Part shown: positions 35,629-44,259 of the stretch, in pieces | How positions within the stretch are numbered: position 1 is the first letter of the stretch | How the letters are laid out: each line of letters begins with the position of its first letter | Source: Marisediminitalea aggregata | GTDB taxonomy: Bacteria; Pseudomonadota; Gammaproteobacteria; Enterobacterales; Alteromonadaceae | Assembly (NCBI RefSeq): GCF_900129565.1 | Contig: NZ_FQWD01000001.1 | Coordinates: 248,001-312,000, forward strand | DNA length: 64,000 nt | Reading direction: 5' to 3' | Position numbers and translations under genes: made by a program | Notes under the pieces: generated by a model | What the model saw: only the letters and a program-made list of their open reading frames with translations | Database searches by the model: none | Told to the model about the DNA's origin: nothing

Positions 35629-36471
35629 TTATCCGTTACTCGAAGGCGCTGGCATCAGCGATTTTTCGAATTGCTTTGTGTAACGCTGCAGTTTGTTGTG
35701 GTCGATGAACTTCGAAACCTTCTCAATGTAATGCGTTCCCTCTTCTGAATATTGCCCCAGTGAGGTGGCCAGCGCTTTGCCTGTTATCGGGCTGCCTGAT
35801 TCACGTAATTTCGCTCTTAAACCCCGAAACTCGTCATAGGCATAATGGGTGTTCAGGTTTCGAATGTAGGCCCGCACCGCGTGATTAACGGTGTCAAATT
35901 TAGCGACCTCGTGGACACGACCATCCTGACGCTCACCGGGCACAATCCCGCAGCCCTTCACAAAGCACCAATGACCAAATAAATTGTTGCCCTGACGCGA
36001 AAAGCGCGAAGATCCCCAACCTGACTCAATCGCGGCCTGGGTTAACGCCAGCGATGGCGGAATGTAGTCTATTCGCAATAACAGCGAATCCAATAATGCA
36101 TCGTCAACGGTGACTGGCGAATCTTCTTCATCGACCACTTTGTAATACTGCGCCAGGTCGGCAATCCAATGCTGATCCGTGTCAGACAACGACTCCGCTT
36201 CTTTTAGCGAAATCAGCGCTTCCCTGACTTGCAACACATGCGCATTTTCTTCCTGGATAATGGGGTACAGGGTATCGAAAAAGGCTTCCTTCTTCTCTTT
36301 AACGTCAGTGTAAGTGGTAAAATCCGGCAGGGCATCCACCGACTCTTCAGCGGTAGCTTCAATGTCAGGCAATCCACCGTACTCATTGGAAAGCCAGAAG
36401 TGAACACCCAGAATAAGAAGTGTTACCAGCACTGCAGCCATTATTGCAGAGGAACTCAGTTTGCCTTTCAT
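35629..36471 (-). CDS. bax: Bax-like glucosaminidase-domain protein
   Basis: The ATG at 36471 is preceded by AGGAT and starts a 280-residue protein, near the size of E. coli Bax (274). An N-terminal membrane anchor spans about residues 7-27. The glucosaminidase (GH73-like) domain spans about 135-260, with SLALTQAAIESGWGSSRFSR containing the likely catalytic Glu, then GNNLFGHWCFVKGCGIVP and VHEVAKFDTVNHAVRAYIRN. It probably cleaves or binds peptidoglycan in the periplasm. The longer frame to 36573 looks non-coding. Confidence 0.85.
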   Translation of the reverse strand: MKGKLSSSAIMAAVLVTLLILGVHFWLSNEYGGLPDIEATAEESVDALPDFTTYTDVKEKKEAFFDTLYPIIQEENAHVLQVREALISLKEAESLSDTDQHWIADLAQYYKVVDEEDSPVTVDDALLDSLLLRIDYIPPSLALTQAAIESGWGSSRFSRQGNNLFGHWCFVKGCGIVPGERQDGRVHEVAKFDTVNHAVRAYIRNLNTHYAYDEFRGLRAKLRESGSPITGKALATSLGQYSEEGTHYIEKVSKFIDHNKLQRYTKQFEKSLMPAPSSNG

Positions 36472-36647
36472 TGCATATCCTGTAGTAAACGATGACGTTG
36501 TGGTTGTGTAAATTAGCGTCATCAAAAACGATTTCGTGTCTTTCGATATAGCCCAGAAATCACCGGTTAACAATCAATTCGTGTTAATACACTGATTTTA
36601 CGAGCGATATATCGTGTTGTTTATTCTGTTTCGAGCGTACATGTGGA

Positions 36648-37973
36648 TCACTGTTGCAATGCTGCGCGCATTAACGCTTCGATAGCCTGTTCAGGGTTAC
36701 CCTGCTGCTTTTCTACGAACAGGCGGATTTGTTTCGCGAAGGATTCAGACGTGTTCCCTTGAACAACAGCCAAAAATACGTCAATCCCTCCTGTTCCCAG
36801 CTGCTCGGCCTGTTGACTAAACGCTCGCCAAACCGATGCACTGTCGCCCGAATCATGTTTTTGCAAAGCCTTATCTACTGCATGATGAATGACTAACCCA
36901 CAGGTGTAGTACAAGTCAAAACGCCCCTGTGTTGATGCTTGGCTTAGCGTCATCTTATCCAGCCCCTCAATACACCTGGTTTTCGCTCGTTCAACTTTGC
37001 TTTTAACGTATAAGTCAGTATCCGGGTAGAGCACTAACAGCGCTTTGGCTGCTAACCAATCGGCATGCCCTTCATGCAACCAGGCTTCATTGTCATTGCC
37101 GACCAACTCCACATCGCCGCTAAATTGATACAAATGAGCGACTTCATGAGCGAAGAACCAGAGGGTGTCATTCAAAAACTTACTGTCTTTTGTTTTTCGA
37201 TGCAGATTATTCACGTTCCAATGCATGAATATTTGGTTTGGCAGCGTTCCGCCCTGCGATGAGTGCCCATTAACGTTGGCATAGGAGGCAAACAGAACCG
37301 GCTTTTTCCCATTGATTTTCCCTAGTTGCTGTTCGAAGTACAGCATCAATTCAGGTATATCTGTATCCAAAGCATGCTTCATATTTTCCGGTAATCCGGG
37401 GTCAACCATCGCCACTACATTTTGCGTTTCCAGTGGTGTCTGTGAGCCAACATATACGTTCATGCCATTGTCACTATCCGTCCATGAAGCCTGCTCCCCT
37501 GCTATCTGACTATCGATGAGGATATGTTCGTTGTCTGGCACTTGAAGAGAAAATTGCCATTGATTGTTATTGTCGTCACAGGTGTTTGCGCAAGCAAACA
37601 GTCTGCCTGTGTATATCAGCGTCCCACCATCTGAAAACGGGGAAAACGGCGCATAGTCCTTTGCCAGATGCGTGTAGGTTGGGGTTAGCCTGACACTGAC
37701 TTCGCTAAATACCGCACCATCCTTTCTGAGCAGATACTCCTGCCCTTCCTTATAAATAAGGTGAAAACCATCTGAAACCGGCTCCCAACGCTCAGTTCGG
37801 GTTTTATCGGGGTTGCGCACAAAGGCCAGTTTAGTAACGGGTTCGGAAGCCTGATAGGAGAGTATCCATTGCTGATTGCTCTGCTTTACAACGGCAATGT
37901 CAACTGAAGAGGCTTTCACACTCCCTACAGGCAAAATCAGGAACAACATAAAGCTACAGAAAAGCCTTTTCAT
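36648..37973 (-). CDS. Secreted HExxH zinc-peptidase-like protein
   Basis: The ATG at 37973 gives 441 residues with a signal peptide (FCSFMLFLILPVGSVKAS). The first half is beta-rich and of unknown family. A gluzincin-type motif, HEVAHLYQF, is followed about 25 residues later by EGHADWLAAKALL, which supplies a plausible third zinc ligand, so a metallopeptidase-like fold is likely. Paired cysteines (FACANTCDD) are consistent with export. I do not recognise a named family. It lies downstream of ssb behind that gene's terminator. Confidence 0.65.
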   Translation of the reverse strand: MKRLFCSFMLFLILPVGSVKASSVDIAVVKQSNQQWILSYQASEPVTKLAFVRNPDKTRTERWEPVSDGFHLIYKEGQEYLLRKDGAVFSEVSVRLTPTYTHLAKDYAPFSPFSDGGTLIYTGRLFACANTCDDNNNQWQFSLQVPDNEHILIDSQIAGEQASWTDSDNGMNVYVGSQTPLETQNVVAMVDPGLPENMKHALDTDIPELMLYFEQQLGKINGKKPVLFASYANVNGHSSQGGTLPNQIFMHWNVNNLHRKTKDSKFLNDTLWFFAHEVAHLYQFSGDVELVGNDNEAWLHEGHADWLAAKALLVLYPDTDLYVKSKVERAKTRCIEGLDKMTLSQASTQGRFDLYYTCGLVIHHAVDKALQKHDSGDSASVWRAFSQQAEQLGTGGIDVFLAVVQGNTSESFAKQIRLFVEKQQGNPEQAIEALMRAALQQ

Positions 37974-38010
37974 ACCAGGAACCTTTAAAAACAGGGGAGT
38001 CAGTAAGCAC

Positions 38011-38036
38011 AAAAAAGCCCTTAAAATAAGGGCTTA
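38011..38036 (-). terminator. Rho-independent terminator of ssb
   Basis: On the minus strand AAGCCCTTA and TAAGGGCTT form a stem with a 3-4 nt loop followed by six Ts (the A-run at 38011-38016). It lies 37 bases after the ssb stop. Confidence 0.85.
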
Positions 38037-38072
38037 ATCAATATATTTTGCAAAATAGGTCTATGGTAGATC

Positions 38073-38639
38073 CTAGAACGGAATATCGTCATCAAAATCA
38101 AAATCAGGTTCGGCCATTGGTGGTGTTTGCTGACCGCCCTGAGGACGTTGTTGAGGCTGTTGCTGGTAGCCTCCGCCTTGATTGCCACCACCCTGATTGC
38201 CGCCGTAGGCAGGTTGATTATTGTTATTGCTGTAACCGCCTTGCTGGCCGCCACCTTGTGGACGCTGTTGGTAACCGCCGCCCTGGCCGCCCTGACCACC
38301 TTCACGTCCACCCAGCATTTGCATCTGGTCAACGATAATCTCGGTAGTGTAACGATCCTGGCCTTGCTGATCCTGCCATTTGCGGGTTTGCAATTTACCT
38401 TCAACGTAAATCTGAGAGCCTTTTTTAAGGTACTCACCTGCAATTTCCGCCAGACGACGATACATAGTCAGGCGGTGCCATTCAGTGCGTTCCTGAACCT
38501 GACCTTGCTGATCTTTCCAGCTCTCACTGGTTGCCAGGCTTAAGTTGGCAACGGCGTTGCCGTTGGGCATGTAACGCACTTCCGGGTCGTTACCTAAATT
38601 ACCGACCAGAATGACTTTGTTAACGCCTCGTGTTGCCAT
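38073..38639 (-). CDS. ssb: Single-stranded DNA-binding protein
   Basis: A 188-residue SSB. The OB-fold spans residues 1-112 and begins [20 protein letters not shown], with [21 protein letters not shown] and [21 protein letters not shown] Gly/Gln/Asn-rich linker follows (about 118-173), then the acidic tail [10 protein letters not shown] that recruits replication and repair partners. An antiparallel or shifted reading of the repetitive linker is spurious. No LexA box is visible upstream and no uvrA is divergent here. Confidence 0.97.
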   Translation of the reverse strand: MATRGVNKVILVGNLGNDPEVRYMPNGNAVANLSLATSESWKDQQGQVQERTEWHRLTMYRRLAEIAGEYLKKGSQIYVEGKLQTRKWQDQQGQDRYTTEIIVDQMQMLGGREGGQGGQGGGYQQRPQGGGQQGGYSNNNNQPAYGGNQGGGNQGGGYQQQPQQRPQGGQQTPPMAEPDFDFDDDIPF

Positions 38640-38956
38640 GGATGTCTCCTGTAAATCTGTTACGCGCTTTTATAGCGTCTGTCGTGCTTAATATATTCTA
38701 ACGAAGCTTGCCAGTATATCTTAAATTTGCCAAGCGCTCAGTCCCTTTTTCTGCTTGCGGACAAGATAAATTGCTAACCGCTGTTTAACGCCAATGATAT
38801 CAGTGTTCAAGGTCATTTATACCTGAACACTAGCAGGGAATGCTAAACCTCATTTTCCTCAATCCGTTCAAATATGAATCACCACGACGCAAAACAGGAA
38901 ATCGTTTCACCGTTTAACTCATTGTTATTTATGAAATTTAAAAAATACGCGATAAA
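38640..38956. other. Intergenic region upstream of ssb, no gene seen
   Basis: About 320 bp between ssb and the receptor promoter region. It is AT-rich with no ORF of note, no RNA gene and no LexA-type CTGT-N8-ACAG site that I can see. It must hold the ssb promoter, but no single hexamer pair is convincing. Confidence 0.5.
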
Positions 38957-38972
38957 TTTACACACTTTTTAT

Positions 38973-38986
38973 GGAAAACGTTTTCC
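38973..38986. promoter_or_regulatory. LacI-family operator upstream of TonB receptor gene
   Basis: A perfect 14-bp palindrome, GGAAAACGTTTTCC, lies just before TATGTT/TATAAA -10-like sequences (38991-39001) and 122 bp before the receptor ATG. It has the central CG and AAAACGTTTT core typical of LacI/GalR operators and resembles the sites at 54991 and 56366. Confidence 0.75.
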
Positions 38987-39016
38987 CTCCTATGTTATAA
39001 ATATGTTATTGCTAGC

Positions 39017-39066
39017 GTGGACGTTAACCTAAGCATACGAATAATTAATAAATAGATAACGTCCAC
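39017..39066 (+). repeat. 10-bp inverted repeat in TonB receptor leader
   Basis: GTGGACGTTA (39017-39026) and TAACGTCCAC (39057-39066) are perfect inverted arms around a 30-nt AT-rich spacer. They lie between the probable transcription start and the receptor ATG at 39108, so they could form a leader stem-loop, or be two half-sites about 40 bp apart. Confidence 0.6.
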
Positions 39067-39107
39067 AGAATTTGAAAAACGAGACACTCTTGCCTTGGGA
39101 GTTATAT

Positions 39108-41744
39108 ATGAAAACACCATTTAAACTGAGCCTTACCGCACTAGCATTAGTTCAGGGACTGGGACTGTCTGTGGCACATGCCCAGGAAGACACGACCGCC
39201 CAGGTACAGGAAGAAGAAACTGAAGTCATTACCGTACGTGGCTTTGGTAGTACGCTGACCCGCTCACTGCAACACAAAAAACTGGCCGACTCTACCGTTG
39301 AGATCATCTCGACCGACGATTTGGGCCAGTTACCCGATGTAACCATTACTGACGCACTGGCCCGTTTGCCTGGCGTTGCCGCCGACCGTGACCGCGGTAA
39401 CCCTAGTATTCTGTCTATCCGCGGCCTGGGGCCTCGTCTGAACCTGGCGACCATGAATGGCCGCGAAATCGTGAGTGGCGAACCGAGCCGAAGCGTGCGC
39501 TACGAACAATTTCCTGCTGAGCTGATCAGCTCGGTAGAAGTCTACAAGAGCCCAATGGCAAACCAAACAGAAGGCGGTATTTCTGGATTGGTTAACATGA
39601 ATTTTGTTGAACCTTTGTCTCGCGATGAAGGACTGGTAACGGTCACTGCACATGCCATGGATTACGTGTTGGGTGACGATGTCCCCACCGCAGATGCCAG
39701 CGGCAAGCGCGGTAGCTTCAGTATCATCGAGCCTATCTCTGACACCTTTGGTTTTGCCTTTGGTATTGCGTATCAGGATCAGCCTTCGGTTCAGCGAGAG
39801 ACCTCTTCTTACTCGTACAACAAATACGACTGGGATATGGGTGACGTAAACGAAAACGGCATCAAAGAAGCGGCGCCATGGGGTGGTAAATCCGCAACCA
39901 AAGGCGGAAACACTGAACGTGTGGGCAGCATGGCCGTAATCCAGTGGCTGCCTACAGATGCCCTGCAGGTTAAATACAACCTTTTCTATTCCAAGTTTGA
40001 TATCGAAGAACGTGAAGACCAGTTCTGGTTCGACGGCTGGGGCAACTGGCAGAACTCCAGTCTATGGAACTACCAGAATTCTCAGTATGACACGCAAATT
40101 GTGACGACTGAAAACGGTGGCGAACAAATCACCGCTGGCGGCTTAATTTGGGCAAATCACTCGGCCAACAACGCTACCTGGTTCCAGCAAAACGAACTGG
40201 TAAGCACCGGTCTGAATCTGGAATGGCAGGGTGATGTTTGGCTAACCGCGCTGGATGTAGGTTACTCAAACGCATCGATTGAATCACGCTGGGTAAATGT
40301 CACTTCAACCTATACCGGCCCAACACCCGTTGATATTGGCTGGGATGTAAGCGGCGACCGTCTGGAAGTCGTTGCCAGCGAAGAGATTGGCAATCCGGAC
40401 TACTACACGCTGAACGGCATGACCGTTGACAACGACCGCATCCTCGACGACGAAATGCTGACCATCAAAGCAGATATGTCTCGCTTTGTGGACTGGGGAC
40501 ACGCCACCCAGCTGAGCTTTGGTGTGCGTTGGTCAGACCGCGAAAAAGACAATAACGTTATCTCCTGGTGGCAGGGCGTAACAGACAGTTCAGTTAGCGG
40601 GTATGGCAGCAGCTATGCACTTGGTGGCGGCTTTGTGTCACCGGATTTATACACCATCAACAATTGGCAATCAGTGGTTAATCAGGCATTTGGTGGTATC
40701 GACAGCCGCAACAACAACGATCCTCAGCCGCAAAACCTGTTGAACTCGTGGAATGTTCAGGAAACCAATTCTGCCGCTTATTTCATGCTTAACCTCGATG
40801 GTGAATTGTTCGGTATTCCGTATACAGGTAACGCTGGTGTCCGCTATGTGCGCACTGAGTCCACGTCTGCCGGCTACCAAACCGAAGACGGCGTAACCAT
40901 TGAACCGACTTCAGTAGACCACAGCTATAGCGAGATCCTGCCTTCACTTAACCTGCGTTTGTCGGTAACCGAAGATTCGCAAGTTCGTGTTGGCCTGGCC
41001 CGCACCATGTCACGCCCACCGCTGGTAGAAATGCGCACGGGTTTCTGGCTGGATAACCAATCTCCAGTGAAAACGGCTTCAGGTGGTAACCCCAAACTGA
41101 ACCCCTTTGTGGCTGATCAGATTGACTTAGGTTATGAATACTTCTTCTCAGAAGACGCTGCACTGACGTTCTCTTTGTTCTTTAAAGACCTGAAAACTCA
41201 CGTTGGTAGCGCCACTGACACCATTACCTTCAACGGCGTTGAATATCAGTTCAGCGGCCCGGTTAACGGTGATGGCGGTCAAATTCGCGGTTTCGAAGTA
41301 ATGTATCAGCAAGCGTTTACCATGCTGCCAGAGCCCTTTGACGGCCTTGGAATTTACTCGAACTACAGCTACACCGACAGCAACGTGACTGAGTTTGTGC
41401 CAGAAGACAACCCACTGCCATTAGGCGGATTGTCGAAAAACGTTGGCAGCCTGACCTTGTGGTACTACAAATCTGGGTTTGACGCCAAGGTGTCTTACAA
41501 CTACCGCAGTGCCTACACGCGTGTTGGCAGTTGGGATCCAACGGAAATCACCACAACGCGTGGGGAAGCAACCGTTGATGCCAGTATCTCTTACGACGTG
41601 ACTGACAAGTTTAAGATCATGCTGCAGGGTCAAAACCTGACTAACGAAGTGTCGCAAAGCTACTTCGACAACGACCCAAGCCGCATCGGCAGTTACATTG
41701 AGTGGGGCAAGCGTTACCTGATTGGTTTCCAATACTCCATGTAA
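39108..41744 (+). CDS. TonB-dependent outer-membrane receptor (Xanth-Caul type), probable galactoside uptake
   Basis: The ATG at 39108 has GGGAG upstream and gives 878 residues; the frame is open 12 codons further up. A signal peptide ends near AHAQ (residue 26). The TonB box region EVITVRGF lies at about 38-45, and the plug follows with LPDVTITDALARLPGVAADR, ILSIRGLGPRLNL and SSVEVYKSP, a pattern of the TIGR01782 Xanth-Caul receptors that import glycans. The beta-barrel ends YLIGFQYSM, with a C-terminal hydrophobic residue. It is the first gene of an operon with GH2, galE and a GH5-like gene and is preceded by a LacI-type operator, so a galactose-containing oligosaccharide is the likely ligand. 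Confidence 0.9.
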   Translation: MKTPFKLSLTALALVQGLGLSVAHAQEDTTAQVQEEETEVITVRGFGSTLTRSLQHKKLADSTVEIISTDDLGQLPDVTITDALARLPGVAADRDRGNPSILSIRGLGPRLNLATMNGREIVSGEPSRSVRYEQFPAELISSVEVYKSPMANQTEGGISGLVNMNFVEPLSRDEGLVTVTAHAMDYVLGDDVPTADASGKRGSFSIIEPISDTFGFAFGIAYQDQPSVQRETSSYSYNKYDWDMGDVNENGIKEAAPWGGKSATKGGNTERVGSMAVIQWLPTDALQVKYNLFYSKFDIEEREDQFWFDGWGNWQNSSLWNYQNSQYDTQIVTTENGGEQITAGGLIWANHSANNATWFQQNELVSTGLNLEWQGDVWLTALDVGYSNASIESRWVNVTSTYTGPTPVDIGWDVSGDRLEVVASEEIGNPDYYTLNGMTVDNDRILDDEMLTIKADMSRFVDWGHATQLSFGVRWSDREKDNNVISWWQGVTDSSVSGYGSSYALGGGFVSPDLYTINNWQSVVNQAFGGIDSRNNNDPQPQNLLNSWNVQETNSAAYFMLNLDGELFGIPYTGNAGVRYVRTESTSAGYQTEDGVTIEPTSVDHSYSEILPSLNLRLSVTEDSQVRVGLARTMSRPPLVEMRTGFWLDNQSPVKTASGGNPKLNPFVADQIDLGYEYFFSEDAALTFSLFFKDLKTHVGSATDTITFNGVEYQFSGPVNGDGGQIRGFEVMYQQAFTMLPEPFDGLGIYSNYSYTDSNVTEFVPEDNPLPLGGLSKNVGSLTLWYYKSGFDAKVSYNYRSAYTRVGSWDPTEITTTRGEATVDASISYDVTDKFKIMLQGQNLTNEVSQSYFDNDPSRIGSYIEWGKRYLIGFQYSM

Positions 41745-41750
41745 GGAACA

Positions 41751-41782
41751 TCGCTGCCTGAGACCCACGGGCAGCGAGTTTT
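41751..41782 (+). terminator. Hairpin after the TonB receptor gene (partial terminator)
   Basis: TCGCTGCC (41751-41758) and GGCAGCGA (41770-41777) form an 8-bp stem followed by GTTTT, 6 bases after the receptor stop. The short T-run suggests partial termination or 3' protection within the operon. Confidence 0.6.
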
Positions 41783-41820
41783 GGCAGAGCCTGACGTGTG
41801 TGCCTGGTTCAGGTTCTGCC
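41783..41820 (+). repeat. Second intra-operon hairpin before the GH2 gene
   Basis: GGCAGAGCCTGA (41783-41794) pairs with TCAGGTTCTGCC (41809-41820) across 12 positions with one G-U pair and a 14-nt loop. It follows the first hairpin without a gap, giving a tandem structure in the 138-bp spacer. Confidence 0.6.
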
Positions 41821-41882
41821 CGCTTTAAAGCAAGTCCCATTCTGTTTTTAGTTACTACGTTTAAACAAACTGAGGTTACCTC

Positions 41883-44237
41883 GTGAACTATTTTGCTCGT
41901 ACGGCATTGCTATTGAGCAATGTACTTTGGCTCAGTGCCTGCCAACCCAATCCGCCTTCGGACACCGCTGATATCGACAGCACCACGTCCGGGGTTGCAA
42001 TAAGCCAAACCATTAATTTCAATCAACAATGGCAGTTCACTAAAGCCGATGAAAACGGCCAGCCGCCTGCTGATTCATGGCAAACCGTACAGCTACCCCA
42101 CACGCCAAATCTCGAGCCCGAAGTCGTCAACGATCAATGGCAAGGCATTGCGTGGTACAAGAAAACCTTCGACGCGCCCGCGAGCTGGCATGAAAAAACC
42201 GTGCTACTGCGCTTTGAAGCTGCAATGAACGTTGCAACAGTGTGGCTCAACGACCAGCAGTTAGGCGAGCACATGGGGGGCTATCTGCCTTTCACACTGG
42301 ATCTCACCCCTTACCTGCAACCGGGCAGCAACACGCTAACCGTGAAACTGGACAATCAGGACAATCCGCTGACGGGCCCGAAACCACTGGGGCTATTGGA
42401 CTTTAATACCTATGGTGGTTTGTATCGCGGCGTGAGTGTGATGGTGAAAGATCCGCTGCACATTACTGACGAGATTCTGGCCGACATTCCTGCAGGCGGC
42501 GGTATTTTTGTAACATACCCTCAGGTAAGTGAAGACGTATCCCGCGTCAACATTAAAACTCATGTGGCCAACCAATCAGCAACGCCGGCTACGTTTACCC
42601 TAGTGCAAACGCTGGAAAATAAAGGGCAAACGATTTCTCAGCAAACCCAGTATACCCTTGAGCCAGGACAGGCTGAACACCTTGAGCAGCATCTTACCGT
42701 CGAACAAGCCAGACTCTGGTCGCCGACTCAACCCAACCTGTATACCCTGACTACCGAATTGCGCCGTAACAATGAACTGGTTGAGCGTCAGCAGCGCAAA
42801 ATCGGTATTCGCGAATTTGCCTTCAATGAAAACCACGAATTGCTGATCAACGGCGAGAAAACCTTCCTGCGCGGCGTTAACCGCCATCAGGAATACCCTT
42901 TTGTAGGTTATGCCATTTCTCCGCAGGCCGATTACCGCGACGCGGTAAAAATTAAATCAGCCGGATTTGATTATGTGCGCCTGTCGCATTACCCACACTC
43001 CCCTGCCTTTATGCAAGCTGCGGATGAACTGGGCTTAGTGCTGCTCAACGCCGTGTTAGGCTGGCAGTTTTATAACGCCGATCCGGCCTTCGAAGCGCAT
43101 ATTATCGACAGCTGCGCCGACCTTATTCGCCGTGACCGCAACCACGCCAGCGTGATCGCCTGGGAATGCTCGTTAAACGAGTCTGATATGCCAGACGAGT
43201 TCATTGCAACACTGCACAACACAGTTAAAACCGAATACCCAGGTGCGTTTTCAGCGGGTTGGGAAAAGGGTTACGACATCTTTGTGCAGGCCCGCCAACA
43301 CCGTTTACAGCACTACAGCACGCCAAACCAGCCTTACATTGTGTCTGAATACGGTGACTGGGAATACTATGCGCAGAACGCGGGTCTGAACCAGGATGCG
43401 TGGGAAGGCCTGAAAGAAGAAGAACGTACCAGTCGCCAGTTGCTCAATAGCGGTGAAAAGCGCTTGCTACAACAGGCTCTGAACCTGCAGGAAGCGCACA
43501 ACGATAACTTTACCGTGCCTGCATTTGCTGACGGTTATTGGGTGATGTTCGACTATAACCGTGGCTATGCTGACGACATTGAGTCATCGGGTATCATGAG
43601 CCTCTACCGCCAGCCTAAGTACAGCTATTATTTTTTCCAGAGCCAACGTTCTCCCGAGGAAGTCGATAACCGCTACACCAGTGGCCCAATGGTATTCATT
43701 GCCAGTGACTGGCAAGCTGATTCCAGACCAACTGTGCGGGTATTCTCTAACGCCGAACAGGTTAAGCTGTATCTGAACGACACCCTGATTGCACAACAGA
43801 CGCCGGATACCGACGCACTCAGCTCACACCTAGCGCATCCGCCGTTTACTTTTAAGTTGGCCGGTTTTGAAGCGGGTACGTTGCGCGCGGAAGCGCTCAT
43901 AGAAGACCAGGTTGTTGCGACTCACAGTGTTGCTACGGCGTCCGCCCCCACCCAAATCGCCTTGCGTATTGATGAAAGCGGCATGCCAGTTCAAGCAGGC
44001 GTGAAAGACGTGGTATTCGTGTATGCTCAACTGTTGGACGCCAACGGCAACCCGGCTTTCGTCAACAACATCGAACTTTCAGCCAGCAGTACTGGCGATA
44101 TTACTATATTAAATCAAAGCCCTATCATGACTGCTCGCGGTGAAGCTGCACTGTTAATTGAAGCAGGTCAGCAGTTGAGCGGTGCAACCGTAACCGTTTC
44201 CGGCCCGGGACTCGCCGCGGCCACTCTCACGTTTTAA
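41883..44237 (+). CDS. Glycoside hydrolase family 2 lipoprotein, probable beta-galactosidase
   Basis: A 784-residue protein from a GTG with GAGG upstream. The signal ends in WLSAC, a lipobox, so it is likely membrane-anchored in the periplasm or at the surface. GH2 modules run in order: jelly-roll about 45-190, Ig-like about 195-305, TIM barrel about 310-600 with acid/base E433 (ECSLNES) and nucleophile E489 (YIVSEYGDWEYY), a DUF4982-like Ig domain about 620-690 (VFSNAEQVKLYLND), and a Big-like C-terminal domain. Beta-galactosidase activity is inferred from the adjacent galE and the gal regulon; GH2 also includes beta-mannosidases and glucuronidases. Confidence 0.85.
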   Translation: MNYFARTALLLSNVLWLSACQPNPPSDTADIDSTTSGVAISQTINFNQQWQFTKADENGQPPADSWQTVQLPHTPNLEPEVVNDQWQGIAWYKKTFDAPASWHEKTVLLRFEAAMNVATVWLNDQQLGEHMGGYLPFTLDLTPYLQPGSNTLTVKLDNQDNPLTGPKPLGLLDFNTYGGLYRGVSVMVKDPLHITDEILADIPAGGGIFVTYPQVSEDVSRVNIKTHVANQSATPATFTLVQTLENKGQTISQQTQYTLEPGQAEHLEQHLTVEQARLWSPTQPNLYTLTTELRRNNELVERQQRKIGIREFAFNENHELLINGEKTFLRGVNRHQEYPFVGYAISPQADYRDAVKIKSAGFDYVRLSHYPHSPAFMQAADELGLVLLNAVLGWQFYNADPAFEAHIIDSCADLIRRDRNHASVIAWECSLNESDMPDEFIATLHNTVKTEYPGAFSAGWEKGYDIFVQARQHRLQHYSTPNQPYIVSEYGDWEYYAQNAGLNQDAWEGLKEEERTSRQLLNSGEKRLLQQALNLQEAHNDNFTVPAFADGYWVMFDYNRGYADDIESSGIMSLYRQPKYSYYFFQSQRSPEEVDNRYTSGPMVFIASDWQADSRPTVRVFSNAEQVKLYLNDTLIAQQTPDTDALSSHLAHPPFTFKLAGFEAGTLRAEALIEDQVVATHSVATASAPTQIALRIDESGMPVQAGVKDVVFVYAQLLDANGNPAFVNNIELSASSTGDITILNQSPIMTARGEAALLIEAGQQLSGATVTVSGPGLAAATLTF

Positions 44238-44259
44238 CGATTTAGGAGCATTTTAAGGC

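Noticed and set aside
38021-38443. Minus-strand frame of 140 codons overlapping ssb
   Set aside because: It is a shifted reading of the repetitive Gly/Gln linker of ssb and runs through the terminator.
38640-38720. Possible LexA box upstream of ssb
   Set aside because: CTGT words occur but none is followed at eight bases by ACAG.
41751-41820. Full terminator ending the TonB receptor transcript
   Set aside because: The T-run is short and no promoter-like pair is clear before the GH2 gene, so a partial terminator or stabiliser is more likely than a true operon end.
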